A stretch of 5,929 nucleotides of DNA from an uncultured Streptomyces sp. (lineage in GTDB: Bacteria; Actinomycetota; Actinomycetes; Streptomycetales; Streptomycetaceae), in assembly GCA_946480485.1 (NCBI GenBank), contig CAMLJW010000337.1:1-5929 (forward strand). Direction: 5' to 3'. A program made the translations under genes and the position numbers. This document shows, in pieces, positions 1 through 4,696 of this stretch. How positions within the stretch are numbered: position 1 is the stretch's first letter; each line of letters opens with the position of its first letter. The notes under the pieces were generated by a model. It had not been told where the DNA came from and did not search any database. It saw nothing but the letters and a program-made list of their open reading frames with translations.

Positions 1-42
1 AAATGTCCCTACCGGCGGGTTACTTGAGGTGTCGTCGCTCAC
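1..42 (-). CDS. Start of an unidentified gene running off the left edge (N-terminal 14 codons)
   Basis: Only the N-terminus, MSDDTSSNPPVGTF, lies in the window, starting with GTG at 42-40 on the minus strand. A GGGGAG Shine-Dalgarno sequence sits 8 bases upstream, and the frame stays open to the window edge. The palindrome at 66-80 lies 23 bases upstream of the start codon, as expected for a promoter-proximal operator. The gene is downstream of, and on the same strand as, the aminotransferase, separated by 133 bp. Fourteen residues are too few to name a family. The call rests on the good ribosome-binding site, the open frame and the operator, not on homology. Confidence 0.5.
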   Translation of the reverse strand, partial: MSDDTSSNPPVGTF

Positions 43-65
43 ACTGCTGACTCCCCGACTGTCGC

Positions 66-80
66 CTGACGGTACGTCAG
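66..80. promoter_or_regulatory. Hyphenated palindrome, probable repressor operator
   Basis: The sequence is CTGACG-GTA-CGTCAG, with perfect 6-bp arms and a 3-bp centre. It lies between the aminotransferase stop and the start of the partial minus-strand gene, where that gene's promoter must be. Size and symmetry resemble operators of dimeric helix-turn-helix repressors such as TetR-family proteins; the family is inference. A second 10-bp palindrome, ACCCATGGGT, lies alongside at 86-95. I could not find a convincing -10/-35 pair here. Confidence 0.5.
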
Positions 81-143
81 CTATGACCCATGGGTGTTGC
101 CGCCGCTCTGAACTGCGTAAATGTCAGGCAGGCAGTGGTCTTG

Positions 144-160
144 CCCGAACCCCATTCGGG
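144..160 (-). terminator. Weak hairpin downstream of the aminotransferase
   Basis: CCCGAA and TTCGGG form a 6-bp stem with a 5-base loop, 15 bases beyond the aminotransferase stop codon. There is no T-run. It could end or attenuate the aminotransferase transcript before the next minus-strand gene, but a stem this short can occur by chance. Confidence 0.25.
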
Positions 161-175
161 ACGGAAGGGTTGAGA

Positions 176-1348
176 TCAGGCCGTCAGGCCCCGTAGCCGA
201 CTGGCGGCCTCGTGGAGGACGTCGTCCCTCTTGCAGAAAGTGAAGCGGACCTGGCTGCGGCCGGCGTAGGGGTCGTCGTAGAACACGGAGTTGGGGATGG
301 CGACGATGCCGCAGCGTTCGGGGAGCACGCGGCAGAAGGCATACGCGTCCTTCTCGCCGAACGGGGAGACATCGGTGGTGATGAAGTACGTGCCTTGGGG
401 CTGGTACACCTCGAACCCGGCCGCGCGCAGGCCGTCGCCGAGTAGGTCGCGCTTGCGGTGGAGGTCGGTGCGGAAGCGGTCGAAGTAGGCGTCCGGAAGC
501 CGCAGCGCCTCGGCGATCGCGTACTGGAACGGGCCCGCGCTGACGTAGGTCAGATACTGCTTGGCCGTCCGTACGGCGGCGATGAGCGGGGCGGCTGCCA
601 TGACCCAGCCCACCTTCCATCCGGTGAAGGAGAAGGTCTTGCCGGCGGACGAGACGGAGACGGTGCGTTCACGCATGCCGGGCAGGGCCGCGATGGGGCG
701 GTGTGTGCCCTCGAAGACCAGGTGCTCGTAGACCTCGTCGGTGACGACGAGCAGGTCGTGTTCGACGGCGAGTGCGGCGATGACGCTCTGCTCCTCGGGG
801 GTGAGGACCATCCCGGTCGGGTTGTGGGGGGTGTTGAGGAGAAGCAGGCGGGTCCGCGGTGTGATCTTGGCCCGCAGCTCGTCCAGGTCCGGGCGGAAGG
901 ACGGGGCGCGCAGGGTGAGGGGTACACGTTTCGCGCCGGCCATCGCGATGCAGGCGGCGTAGCAGTCGTAGTAGGGCTCGAAGGCGATCACCTCGTCTCC
1001 TGGTTCGAGGAGGGCGAGCATGGCCGCAGCGATCGCCTCTGTCGCCCCTGCGGTGACCAGGACCTCTGATTCGGGGTCGAAGCTCAGGTCGTAGAAGCGG
1101 CGCTGGTGGTCGCTGATGGCCGTGCGCAGCTCCGGGATGCCCGATCCCGGCGGGTACTGGTTGCCGTGGCCCTCCCGTAGCGCTCGCACGGCCGCTTCCC
1201 GTACGGACTCCGGCCCGTCCGTATCAGGAAAGCCCTGGCCCAGGTTGATCGCGCCGGTCGCGGTCGCGAGCGCCGACATCTCCGCGAAGATCGTCGTCCC
1301 GAGTCCGTCCAGCCTGCGGTTCAGCAGCGGCCTGCCGCCCATGTCCAC
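176..1348 (-). CDS. PLP-dependent class I/II aminotransferase (kynurenine/methionine/N-succinyl-DAP aminotransferase group)
   Basis: This 390-aa cytoplasmic fold-type I aminotransferase has the usual family length. Visible landmarks are LGQGFPD (36-42) and NQYPP (63-67) in the N-terminal substrate region, GATEAI (101-106) for cofactor phosphate binding, EPYYDCY (124-130), HNPTG (175-179; N176), TDEVYEHL (203-210; D204 and Y207 contact the PLP ring), SSAGKTF with the Schiff-base lysine K237, FTGWKVGW (241-248), and VRFTFCKRDD near the C-terminus, where R368 should bind the substrate carboxylate. No key residue is missing. FTGWK rather than FTGWR and the NQYPP block fit the kynurenine/methionine/mycobacterial DapC-like subgroup, whose members differ in substrate: kynurenine, methionine or glutamine with 2-oxo acids, or N-succinyl-LL-DAP. 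The sequence alone cannot decide between them. The start is GTG at 1348, with GAGG five bases upstream; an ATG two codons later is possible. A promoter lies at 1416-1445. Confidence 0.95.
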   Translation of the reverse strand: MDMGGRPLLNRRLDGLGTTIFAEMSALATATGAINLGQGFPDTDGPESVREAAVRALREGHGNQYPPGSGIPELRTAISDHQRRFYDLSFDPESEVLVTAGATEAIAAAMLALLEPGDEVIAFEPYYDCYAACIAMAGAKRVPLTLRAPSFRPDLDELRAKITPRTRLLLLNTPHNPTGMVLTPEEQSVIAALAVEHDLLVVTDEVYEHLVFEGTHRPIAALPGMRERTVSVSSAGKTFSFTGWKVGWVMAAAPLIAAVRTAKQYLTYVSAGPFQYAIAEALRLPDAYFDRFRTDLHRKRDLLGDGLRAAGFEVYQPQGTYFITTDVSPFGEKDAYAFCRVLPERCGIVAIPNSVFYDDPYAGRSQVRFTFCKRDDVLHEAASRLRGLTA

Positions 1349-1415
1349 ACCGTCCTCACTGGGGTGTCCGTCGATCCTGCGGGACCATCAGCGGGCGCTG
1401 GAGGTCATGGCGGCC

Positions 1416-1445
1416 ATCCTGCGCGCAACCTCTGGAGTTGCTCAA
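1416..1445 (-). promoter_or_regulatory. Vegetative-type promoter of the aminotransferase
   Basis: On the minus strand TTGAGC (-35, 1445-1440) is followed after 18 bp by CAGGAT (-10, 1421-1416). This is close to the TTGACN/TANNNT consensus of the principal sigma factor. Transcription would begin near 1409, giving a leader of about 60 bases before the GTG at 1348. The -35 lies inside the palindrome at 1434-1449. Confidence 0.5.
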
Positions 1446-1449
1446 CTCC
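1434..1449. promoter_or_regulatory. Perfect palindrome over the aminotransferase -35, likely operator
   Basis: GGAGTTG-CT-CAACTCC has perfect 7-bp arms around a 2-bp centre. It covers the -35 hexamer of the aminotransferase promoter, so a bound protein would block RNA polymerase. The AGTTG-NN-CAACT core resembles MarR-type operators; that is an inference from pattern only. No regulator gene is present in the window. Confidence 0.45.
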
Positions 1450-1508
1450 GCTTTGGGCCGCGAGCCGCCCGGGCATCCCACTGTCGCGCAAGAGGAAAGC
1501 AGTAAGAA

Positions 1509-1560
1509 GGCAAGAAGCACTCGAACGGCAAGCAGGCAAGAGGCACTCGAACGGCAAGCG
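1509..1560. repeat. Tandem duplication, 2 copies of 26 bp
   Basis: Copy 1 (1509-1534) and copy 2 (1535-1560) abut and match at 24 of 26 positions; the differences are A/G at unit positions 8 and 26. The core is GCACTCGAACGGCAAGC. The block lies 66 bp upstream of the small Cys/Gly gene and about 160 bp upstream of the aminotransferase start. A recent slippage duplication or a pair of protein-binding sites are both possible. Confidence 0.8.
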
Positions 1561-1625
1561 AGACGTACACGCGAGAAGCATGACCCACGGGGGTCGCTTC
1601 GGGGGAACGAGAGGAGGGTGACGCC

Positions 1626-1889
1626 ATGCTTATGGGCATCATCCTGGCGGTGGTCTGCATCGTGATGGTCGTCGGCGTTCTGGCCGCCGCGACGGGCGAC
1701 AGCAGGAGGGCGCGTGCGCGTTCGCGCGGCCGCTCCGGCGGTGGCAGCGGCGGCTGGTGGGCCGGCGGCGGCGGGGGCTTGGGCGGTTCGTGCGGCTCTT
1801 CGGGTGGCTCGTCCTGCGGAGGCGGCTCGTCCTGCGGGGGCGGGTCGTCCTGCGGAGGCGGCGGAGGATGCGGCGGCGGAGGCAGCTGA
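1626..1889 (+). CDS. Small membrane protein with Gly/Ser/Cys-repeat tail
   Basis: This is an 87-aa protein of unknown function. Residues 3-22 form one strongly hydrophobic segment (IILAVVCIVMVVGVLA). It is followed by a basic patch, RRARARSRGR (27-36), then GG-rich sequence with WW (44-45), then the tail. The tail has three SSCGGG units (62-79) and a degenerate fourth, GGCGGG (80-85). Cysteines sit at 11, 56, 64, 70, 76 and 82, the last four exactly six apart. By the positive-inside rule the basic patch and tail would be cytoplasmic, or else the hydrophobic part is an uncleaved signal anchor. Similar Gly/Cys-rich tails end larger actinobacterial membrane proteins (for example TIGR04222-type), so this may be a stand-alone version of that module; that comparison is from memory. 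The ATG at 1626 has GGAGGG 7 bases upstream. A metal- or thiol-related role is only a guess. Confidence 0.75.
   Translation: MLMGIILAVVCIVMVVGVLAAATGDSRRARARSRGRSGGGSGGWWAGGGGGLGGSCGSSGGSSCGGGSSCGGGSSCGGGGGCGGGGS
1809..1880 (+). repeat. 18-bp coding tandem repeat (three good copies plus one degenerate)
   Basis: Units at 1809-1826, 1827-1844 and 1845-1862 encode SSCGGG. Copies 1 and 3 are identical, and copy 2 differs at two silent third positions. A diverged fourth unit (1863-1880) encodes GGCGGG. The near-identity of the DNA suggests recent unit duplication, so tail length may vary between strains. Confidence 0.8.
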
Positions 1890-1935
1890 CACGGGGCAGC
1901 TGGTCCGCCGGGGGAACCGCATCCGTACCGTCCGG

Positions 1936-2018
1936 CACCACGAAGCGCCCGCCGGGGCAAGAAGTGTGACATTTTCCGCGAATGTGTCGCACTCCCCGGC
2001 GGGCGCTTCGCCGTGGTG
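1936..2018 (+). terminator. Long, very stable hairpin, probable terminator of the Cys/Gly gene
   Basis: The arms at 1941-1957 and 1994-2010 pair perfectly over 17 bp, mostly G-C. Outside them CACCA (1936-1940) pairs with TGGTG (2014-2018) after a 3-base bulge. Inside, 1963-1972 pairs with 1984-1993 over 10 bp with two G-U pairs, leaving an 11-base loop. It begins 47 bases after the stop codon of the Cys/Gly gene, which suits termination, and would also work on the other strand. There is no T-run, which GC-rich actinomycete terminators often lack. A structured regulatory RNA is an alternative. Confidence 0.6.
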
Positions 2019-2062
2019 TCATCTCACGGCGGATGCTTTGCGGTCGCTGTCATCTCCCGGCG
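2017..2062. repeat. 15-bp direct repeat spaced by three helical turns
   Basis: TGTCATCTCACGGCG (2017-2031) recurs as TGTCATCTCCCGGCG (2048-2062), matching at 14 of 15 positions with starts 31 bp apart. The spacing puts both copies on the same face of the helix, as expected for paired regulator sites. No binding protein can be named. Confidence 0.45.
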
Positions 2063-2094
2063 CGCGGCTGGCTGTTGGGGGCGCTCGGGGCGCA

Positions 2095-2125
2095 TTCGAT
2101 CATAAGTGCGCACTTCTTGATTGAA
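2095..2125. promoter_or_regulatory. 31-bp dyad with perfect AAGTGCGCACTT core, candidate operator
   Basis: The centre AAGTGCGCACTT (2104-2115) is a perfect 12-bp palindrome. Symmetry continues outward: TTC-G-ATCA (2095-2102) against TGAT-T-GAA (2118-2125), with one bulged base at 2116 and one mismatch. It lies about 200 bp upstream of the DUF2617 start in the AT-richer part of the stretch. A dyad with no loop favours a protein-binding site over an RNA hairpin. Confidence 0.4.
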
Positions 2126-2255
2126 CTGTTGAGCTGTGGAGTCCGCGGGGGATGGAAACCGCACGTCGTTGGGTAAAATCGCTGTGGCGGACGCGCCGTT
2201 CATGATTTCCTCGTATTCTCCCACCGCAGACCCCGAAATTCTTTCTGACCAGGTA

Positions 2256-2285
2256 GGCCGGGTGATTTCCCGGCCCCGGCCGGGG
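2256..2285 (+). promoter_or_regulatory. Competing hairpins in the DUF2617 leader, possible attenuator
   Basis: GGCCGGG (2256-2262) pairs perfectly with CCCGGCC at 2269-2275 around a TGATTT loop, or alternatively with a second CCCGGCC at 2275-2281. The latter overlaps a 12-bp palindrome CCCCGGCCGGGG (2274-2285). The structures exclude one another and end about 30 bases before the ribosome-binding site. This could be a terminator or leader switch if transcription starts upstream, but the shortness and GC bias make chance plausible. Confidence 0.3.
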
Positions 2286-2327
2286 TGCGACGAACCATTC
2301 ACCATTTGCGTGCCAGGGAGCCGACCC

Positions 2328-2888
2328 ATGCTCACGACCCTCAACACTGCCTATTCCGACACGCGCGCGGCCGATCTGGCCTGGGCGCTGGGGCGCGAAC
2401 CGTTGCCCGCGCTCGCCACCCTCGACCTCGAACTCTCCGGCGCGAAGCTCCAGTTGAGGCTGCTCGGCGCGTCCCACCAGGTGCTCATGGAGGAGCGCCA
2501 TGGCGTGTGTTCGGAAACCGTCGCCTGCATTCCGGGCAGCAGCACGCCTCTGCCGCTCGGCGTCGCGAAACGGCTCGGCGACTGGGAGTACGAGTTCGCG
2601 GCCCGCGTCGAGACGCTGTCGCGCGGCTCGTTCGCGGGCCGCGCACAGGAGTTACTCGCGCTGGTGGCGGACCATCCCAACGGCCTCGTCGGGGTGTTTC
2701 CCGGCAGCCCGCACGCCTTCACCGCGATGCTCGCCCAGTGGCACGAGGGGCAGATGCACTGGCGTACGTGGCACGCCTATCCGCAGGACGGCCAACTGGT
2801 CGCCACCCGCACGCGATGGGGGGCCAGGGCGGCGGCCCCGGCGCGCAGCGCCCCGAAACCGTCACCGGGCGTGCCAATAGTGGCCTGA
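2328..2888 (+). CDS. DUF2617 family protein
   Basis: This 186-aa, probably cytoplasmic protein has no signal peptide or membrane segment. I recognise the actinobacterial DUF2617 pattern: N-terminal MLTTLNTAYSDTRAADLAWALG (in part), then TLDLELSGAKLQLRLLGASH (31-50), CIPG (67-70), the block VGVFPGSPHAFTAM (121-134), and WRTWHAYPQDGQLV (145-158) followed by RTRW. The last 20 residues are Ala/Pro-rich and look like a disordered tail. No enzymatic function is established for the family to my knowledge, and I see no catalytic motif. The ATG at 2328 is chosen because AGGGAG lies 7 bases upstream and the family N-terminus begins there. The frame is open 64 codons further up, but that part has no ribosome-binding site and overlaps intergenic symmetry elements. 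The spermidine synthase-like gene follows after 75 bp. Confidence 0.85.
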   Translation: MLTTLNTAYSDTRAADLAWALGREPLPALATLDLELSGAKLQLRLLGASHQVLMEERHGVCSETVACIPGSSTPLPLGVAKRLGDWEYEFAARVETLSRGSFAGRAQELLALVADHPNGLVGVFPGSPHAFTAMLAQWHEGQMHWRTWHAYPQDGQLVATRTRWGARAAAPARSAPKPSPGVPIVA

Positions 2889-2895
2889 GCATGCG

Positions 2896-2922
2896 GTGGA
2901 GGCTGATGCTCCACACGTGTGG
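2896..2922. promoter_or_regulatory. Hairpin plus 12-bp palindrome between DUF2617 and the spermidine synthase-like gene
   Basis: GTGGAG (2896-2901) and CTCCAC (2909-2914) form a 6-bp stem just after the DUF2617 stop. Overlapping it is the perfect palindrome CCACACGTGTGG (2911-2922), with its core CACGTG. The palindrome centres about 47 bp upstream of the predicted leaderless start at 2964, a common operator or activator position. It could also be part of a weak terminator of DUF2617. Confidence 0.4.
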
Positions 2923-2950
2923 GTGACAGGACGTCGCTGGTTCCGTGACG

Positions 2951-2956
2951 TAGCGT
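2951..2956 (+). promoter_or_regulatory. -10 box of a leaderless promoter for the spermidine synthase-like gene
   Basis: TAGCGT ends 7 bases before the GTG at 2964, the distance expected from a -10 box to the transcription start. No Shine-Dalgarno sequence precedes that GTG. The mRNA therefore probably begins at the start codon. A clear -35 at normal spacing is not visible; GTGACA at 2923-2928 is too far (22 bp). Confidence 0.45.
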
Positions 2957-2963
2957 TCGCTGG

Positions 2964-4568
2964 GTGATCGAGCCGCACACCCAGGCGCCGCCCGGTGCCC
3001 CGCCGCCCTGGAGCGGTCCGGGCCCGGCGCGGCTGCCCGTCAGGCCGGCGGTCGGGCGGTTCCTCGTGCTCACCGGTGTCTTCGTCTGCGCGGCCTGCGG
3101 ACTCGTGTACGAGCTCGAACTGGTCGCACTCGCCTCGTACTTGACCGCAGACTCCGTCACCCAGGCCTCCGTGGTCCTCTCCGTGATGGTCTTCGCGATG
3201 GGCATCGGCTCGCTCGCCGCCAAGCGGCTGTGCCGGCGCGCCGCGGCCGCCTTCGGCGCGGTCGAGGCGCTGCTCGCGCTGGTCGGCGGGTGCAGCGCGA
3301 TGGCCCTGTACGCGGTCTTCGCCTGGACCGGCGACAGGGGCGGGACGGGGGAGGGCGGCTGCCGCTATCCGCTCGTCGCCTTCTCGCTCGCCATCGGGCT
3401 GCTCATCGGCGCCGAGGTGCCCCTGCTGATGGAGCTGATCCAGCGGATCCGGCGCCAGGACGCGGGCGGAGCCGTGGCGGATCTGTTCGCCGCGGACTAC
3501 GTGGGCGCGCTGGTCGGCGGACTCACCTTCCCCTTCCTTCTCCTGCCGCTGCTCGGGCAGTTGACCGGAGCGCTGATCACCGGAACCGTCAACGCGATCG
3601 CGGGTGGCGCGCTCGTACTCGGCCTGTTCCGGCAGGACCTGACCCGGCGCGGGCGCCGCGTGCTGGTCGTCACCAACCTCGTCGTGCTCGGGCTGCTGGC
3701 CTCGGCAGCCGTCCTCGCCGACGACTTCGAGCGGGCCGCACGCAAAGCCGTGTACGGCGGGGACGTACGGGTGGTGCTGCAGACCGACGTACAGGAGGTC
3801 GTCATCACCGGCGGCACGGACGGCCGGTCCCTCCACCTCTTCCTGGACGGGCGGCTGCGGATCAGCGGACGCGACGAGCGGCGCTACCACGAGGCGCTGG
3901 TGCACCCGGCGATGGACAACGGGCCACGCGCGCGCGTGCTCGTCCTCGGCGGCGGCGACGGCCTCGCCGCGCGCGAAGTGCTGCGGCACCCGGGCGTACG
4001 GCGGGTCGACGTCGTCGAGCCGGACGCGTCCGTCGTGCGGTTGGCGCGCACCGACCCGGTCCTGTCCGTGCTGAACGAGCACGTCTTCCGGGACGCGCGC
4101 GTGCGCGTCATCACCGCCGAGGCCTTCGGCCGGCTGAGGCAGACCCGGGACACGTACGACGTCGTCGTCTGCGATCTGCCGGATCCGGGGATCACGGCCA
4201 GTACGAAGCTGTACTCGCAGGAGTTCTACGGGCTCGCCCGGCGGGCCCTCGCGGCGGACGGGCGGCTCGTGGTGCACGCGGGTCCCCTGGCGTCGCGTCC
4301 GCGGGTCTTCTGGACCGTCGACGCGACGGTACGGGCGGCCGGGCTGCGGACCGTGCCGTACAGCGTCCCCGGGCGCGAGCACGGGTTCGCAGGGGGGCCC
4401 GACCGTCCGACGGGCGGCCCGTCGCGATTGCCGCACGACTGGGGGTTCGTGCTCGCGTCCCGTACGGCGCCGGTGCTGTCCCTGCCCAGGGCCGGGCGGG
4501 CCGCGGAACACACGCGGCTGTCCGGCCTCCCGCCGTCCACGCTGGTGCATCCTCGGTACGCCGGCTGA
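2964..4568 (+). CDS. Membrane-embedded spermidine synthase-like protein (N-terminal TM domain fused to aminopropyltransferase fold)
   Basis: The protein is 534 aa. After a Pro-rich N-terminus, about seven hydrophobic segments span 32-58, 69-88, 96-119, 136-156, 176-199, 203-222 and 232-252. The first carries the [15 protein letters not shown] signature typical of TM-fused spermidine synthases. From about 265 the PF01564 fold follows: [17 protein letters not shown] (294-310), GGGDG (329-333) for the decarboxylated-SAM/SAM site, VVEPD (350-354; E352), CDLPDP (403-408; D404 at the catalytic-Asp position) and KLYSQEFY (415-422). Soluble SpeE enzymes transfer aminopropyl from decarboxylated SAM to putrescine. 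Whether this fused form does so is unknown; another acceptor or a methyltransferase-like reaction is possible. No speD, speA or speB lies nearby. The GTG start at 2964 is chosen for the leaderless -10 box, since no ribosome-binding site exists. The gap to the next gene is 128 bp. Confidence 0.9.
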   Translation: MIEPHTQAPPGAPPPWSGPGPARLPVRPAVGRFLVLTGVFVCAACGLVYELELVALASYLTADSVTQASVVLSVMVFAMGIGSLAAKRLCRRAAAAFGAVEALLALVGGCSAMALYAVFAWTGDRGGTGEGGCRYPLVAFSLAIGLLIGAEVPLLMELIQRIRRQDAGGAVADLFAADYVGALVGGLTFPFLLLPLLGQLTGALITGTVNAIAGGALVLGLFRQDLTRRGRRVLVVTNLVVLGLLASAAVLADDFERAARKAVYGGDVRVVLQTDVQEVVITGGTDGRSLHLFLDGRLRISGRDERRYHEALVHPAMDNGPRARVLVLGGGDGLAAREVLRHPGVRRVDVVEPDASVVRLARTDPVLSVLNEHVFRDARVRVITAEAFGRLRQTRDTYDVVVCDLPDPGITASTKLYSQEFYGLARRALAADGRLVVHAGPLASRPRVFWTVDATVRAAGLRTVPYSVPGREHGFAGGPDRPTGGPSRLPHDWGFVLASRTAPVLSLPRAGRAAEHTRLSGLPPSTLVHPRYAG

Positions 4569-4682
4569 GGCTGTCGGGCCTGGTCCTTCGACCGAGCGTG
4601 CCGCCTACGCCGACCGAGTTCGGCTGCCCGTGGATCCGGTGGGAATCCCTTGATACGTGGGTGCGGTCCGGGCCCTGCTGGG

Positions 4683-4688
4683 TAGGCT
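4683..4688 (+). promoter_or_regulatory. -10 box of a leaderless promoter for the CoxG-like gene
   Basis: TAGGCT ends 8 bases before the ATG at 4697, and there is no Shine-Dalgarno sequence. GTGCGG (4661-4666) at 16-bp spacing is a weak -35 candidate. The gene is therefore probably transcribed by itself rather than only by read-through from the spermidine synthase-like gene. Confidence 0.45.
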
Positions 4689-4696
4689 CGGCAGAC

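Larger units (their letters stand above)
1349..1625. other. Divergent intergenic region between the aminotransferase and the small Cys/Gly protein
   Basis: These 277 bp separate two divergently transcribed genes. They hold the aminotransferase ribosome-binding site (GAGG, 1357-1354 on minus), its promoter and palindrome (1416-1449), a 26-bp tandem duplication (1509-1560) and the GGAGGG ribosome-binding site of the next gene (1613-1618). From about 1490 to 1580 the DNA is noticeably purine-rich (AAG/GCAAG runs) on the plus strand. I could not identify a convincing promoter for the plus-strand gene. Open frames crossing the region lack GC-rich third positions and start sites, so I call no gene here. 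Confidence 0.6.
1890..2327. other. Gene-free stretch between the Cys/Gly protein and the DUF2617 gene
   Basis: These 438 bp contain no frame with believable codon use. They do contain a long strong hairpin (1936-2018), a 15-bp direct repeat (2017-2031 and 2048-2062), a 31-bp dyad centred at 2109/2110, and competing GC hairpins (2256-2285). The part around 2095-2260 is clearly more AT-rich than the flanking genes. TAAAAT at 2174-2179 is the best -10 candidate for the DUF2617 gene, but no good -35 lies 16-18 bp upstream. The ribosome-binding site of DUF2617 is AGGGAG at 2315-2320. Confidence 0.6.

Noticed and set aside
83..199. Short plus-strand frame beginning MTHGCCRRSELRKCQ, considered as a Cys-rich leader peptide
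   Set aside because: It has no ribosome-binding site, runs head-on into the aminotransferase gene's 3' end, and has no plus-strand gene downstream to control.
1380..1505. Protein-like text on plus (DHQRALEVMAAILRATSGVAQL and a neighbouring frame), considered as a gene remnant
   Set aside because: There is no start site, the frames shift, third-position GC falls off, and a promoter with palindrome accounts for part of it. Evidence is insufficient for a pseudogene.
1442..2022. Minus-strand open frames rich in Pro or Arg opposite the Cys/Gly gene
   Set aside because: They are reverse-complement shadows of the Gly/Cys repeats and the long hairpin.
2154..2170. GGAAAC followed by GTT, considered as an ECF sigma promoter
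   Set aside because: The spacing is only about 9 bases instead of roughly 16-18.
2136..2327. 64-codon N-terminal extension of the DUF2617 frame
   Set aside because: There is no ribosome-binding site at 2136, codon use is unlike the gene, and the family N-terminus starts at 2328 with AGGGAG correctly spaced.
2862..4550. 562-codon open frame on minus
   Set aside because: It is antisense to the spermidine synthase-like gene, with a composition full of Arg, Gly, Glu and Pro and no recognisable fold. It is a high-GC artefact.
3230..4696. Upstream part of a 772-codon open frame on plus that ends at the CoxG-like stop
   Set aside because: It is an out-of-frame overlap of the spermidine synthase-like gene, Arg/Gly/Ala-rich with no domain. 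The real gene begins at 4697, where the SRPBCC domain and leaderless promoter coincide.
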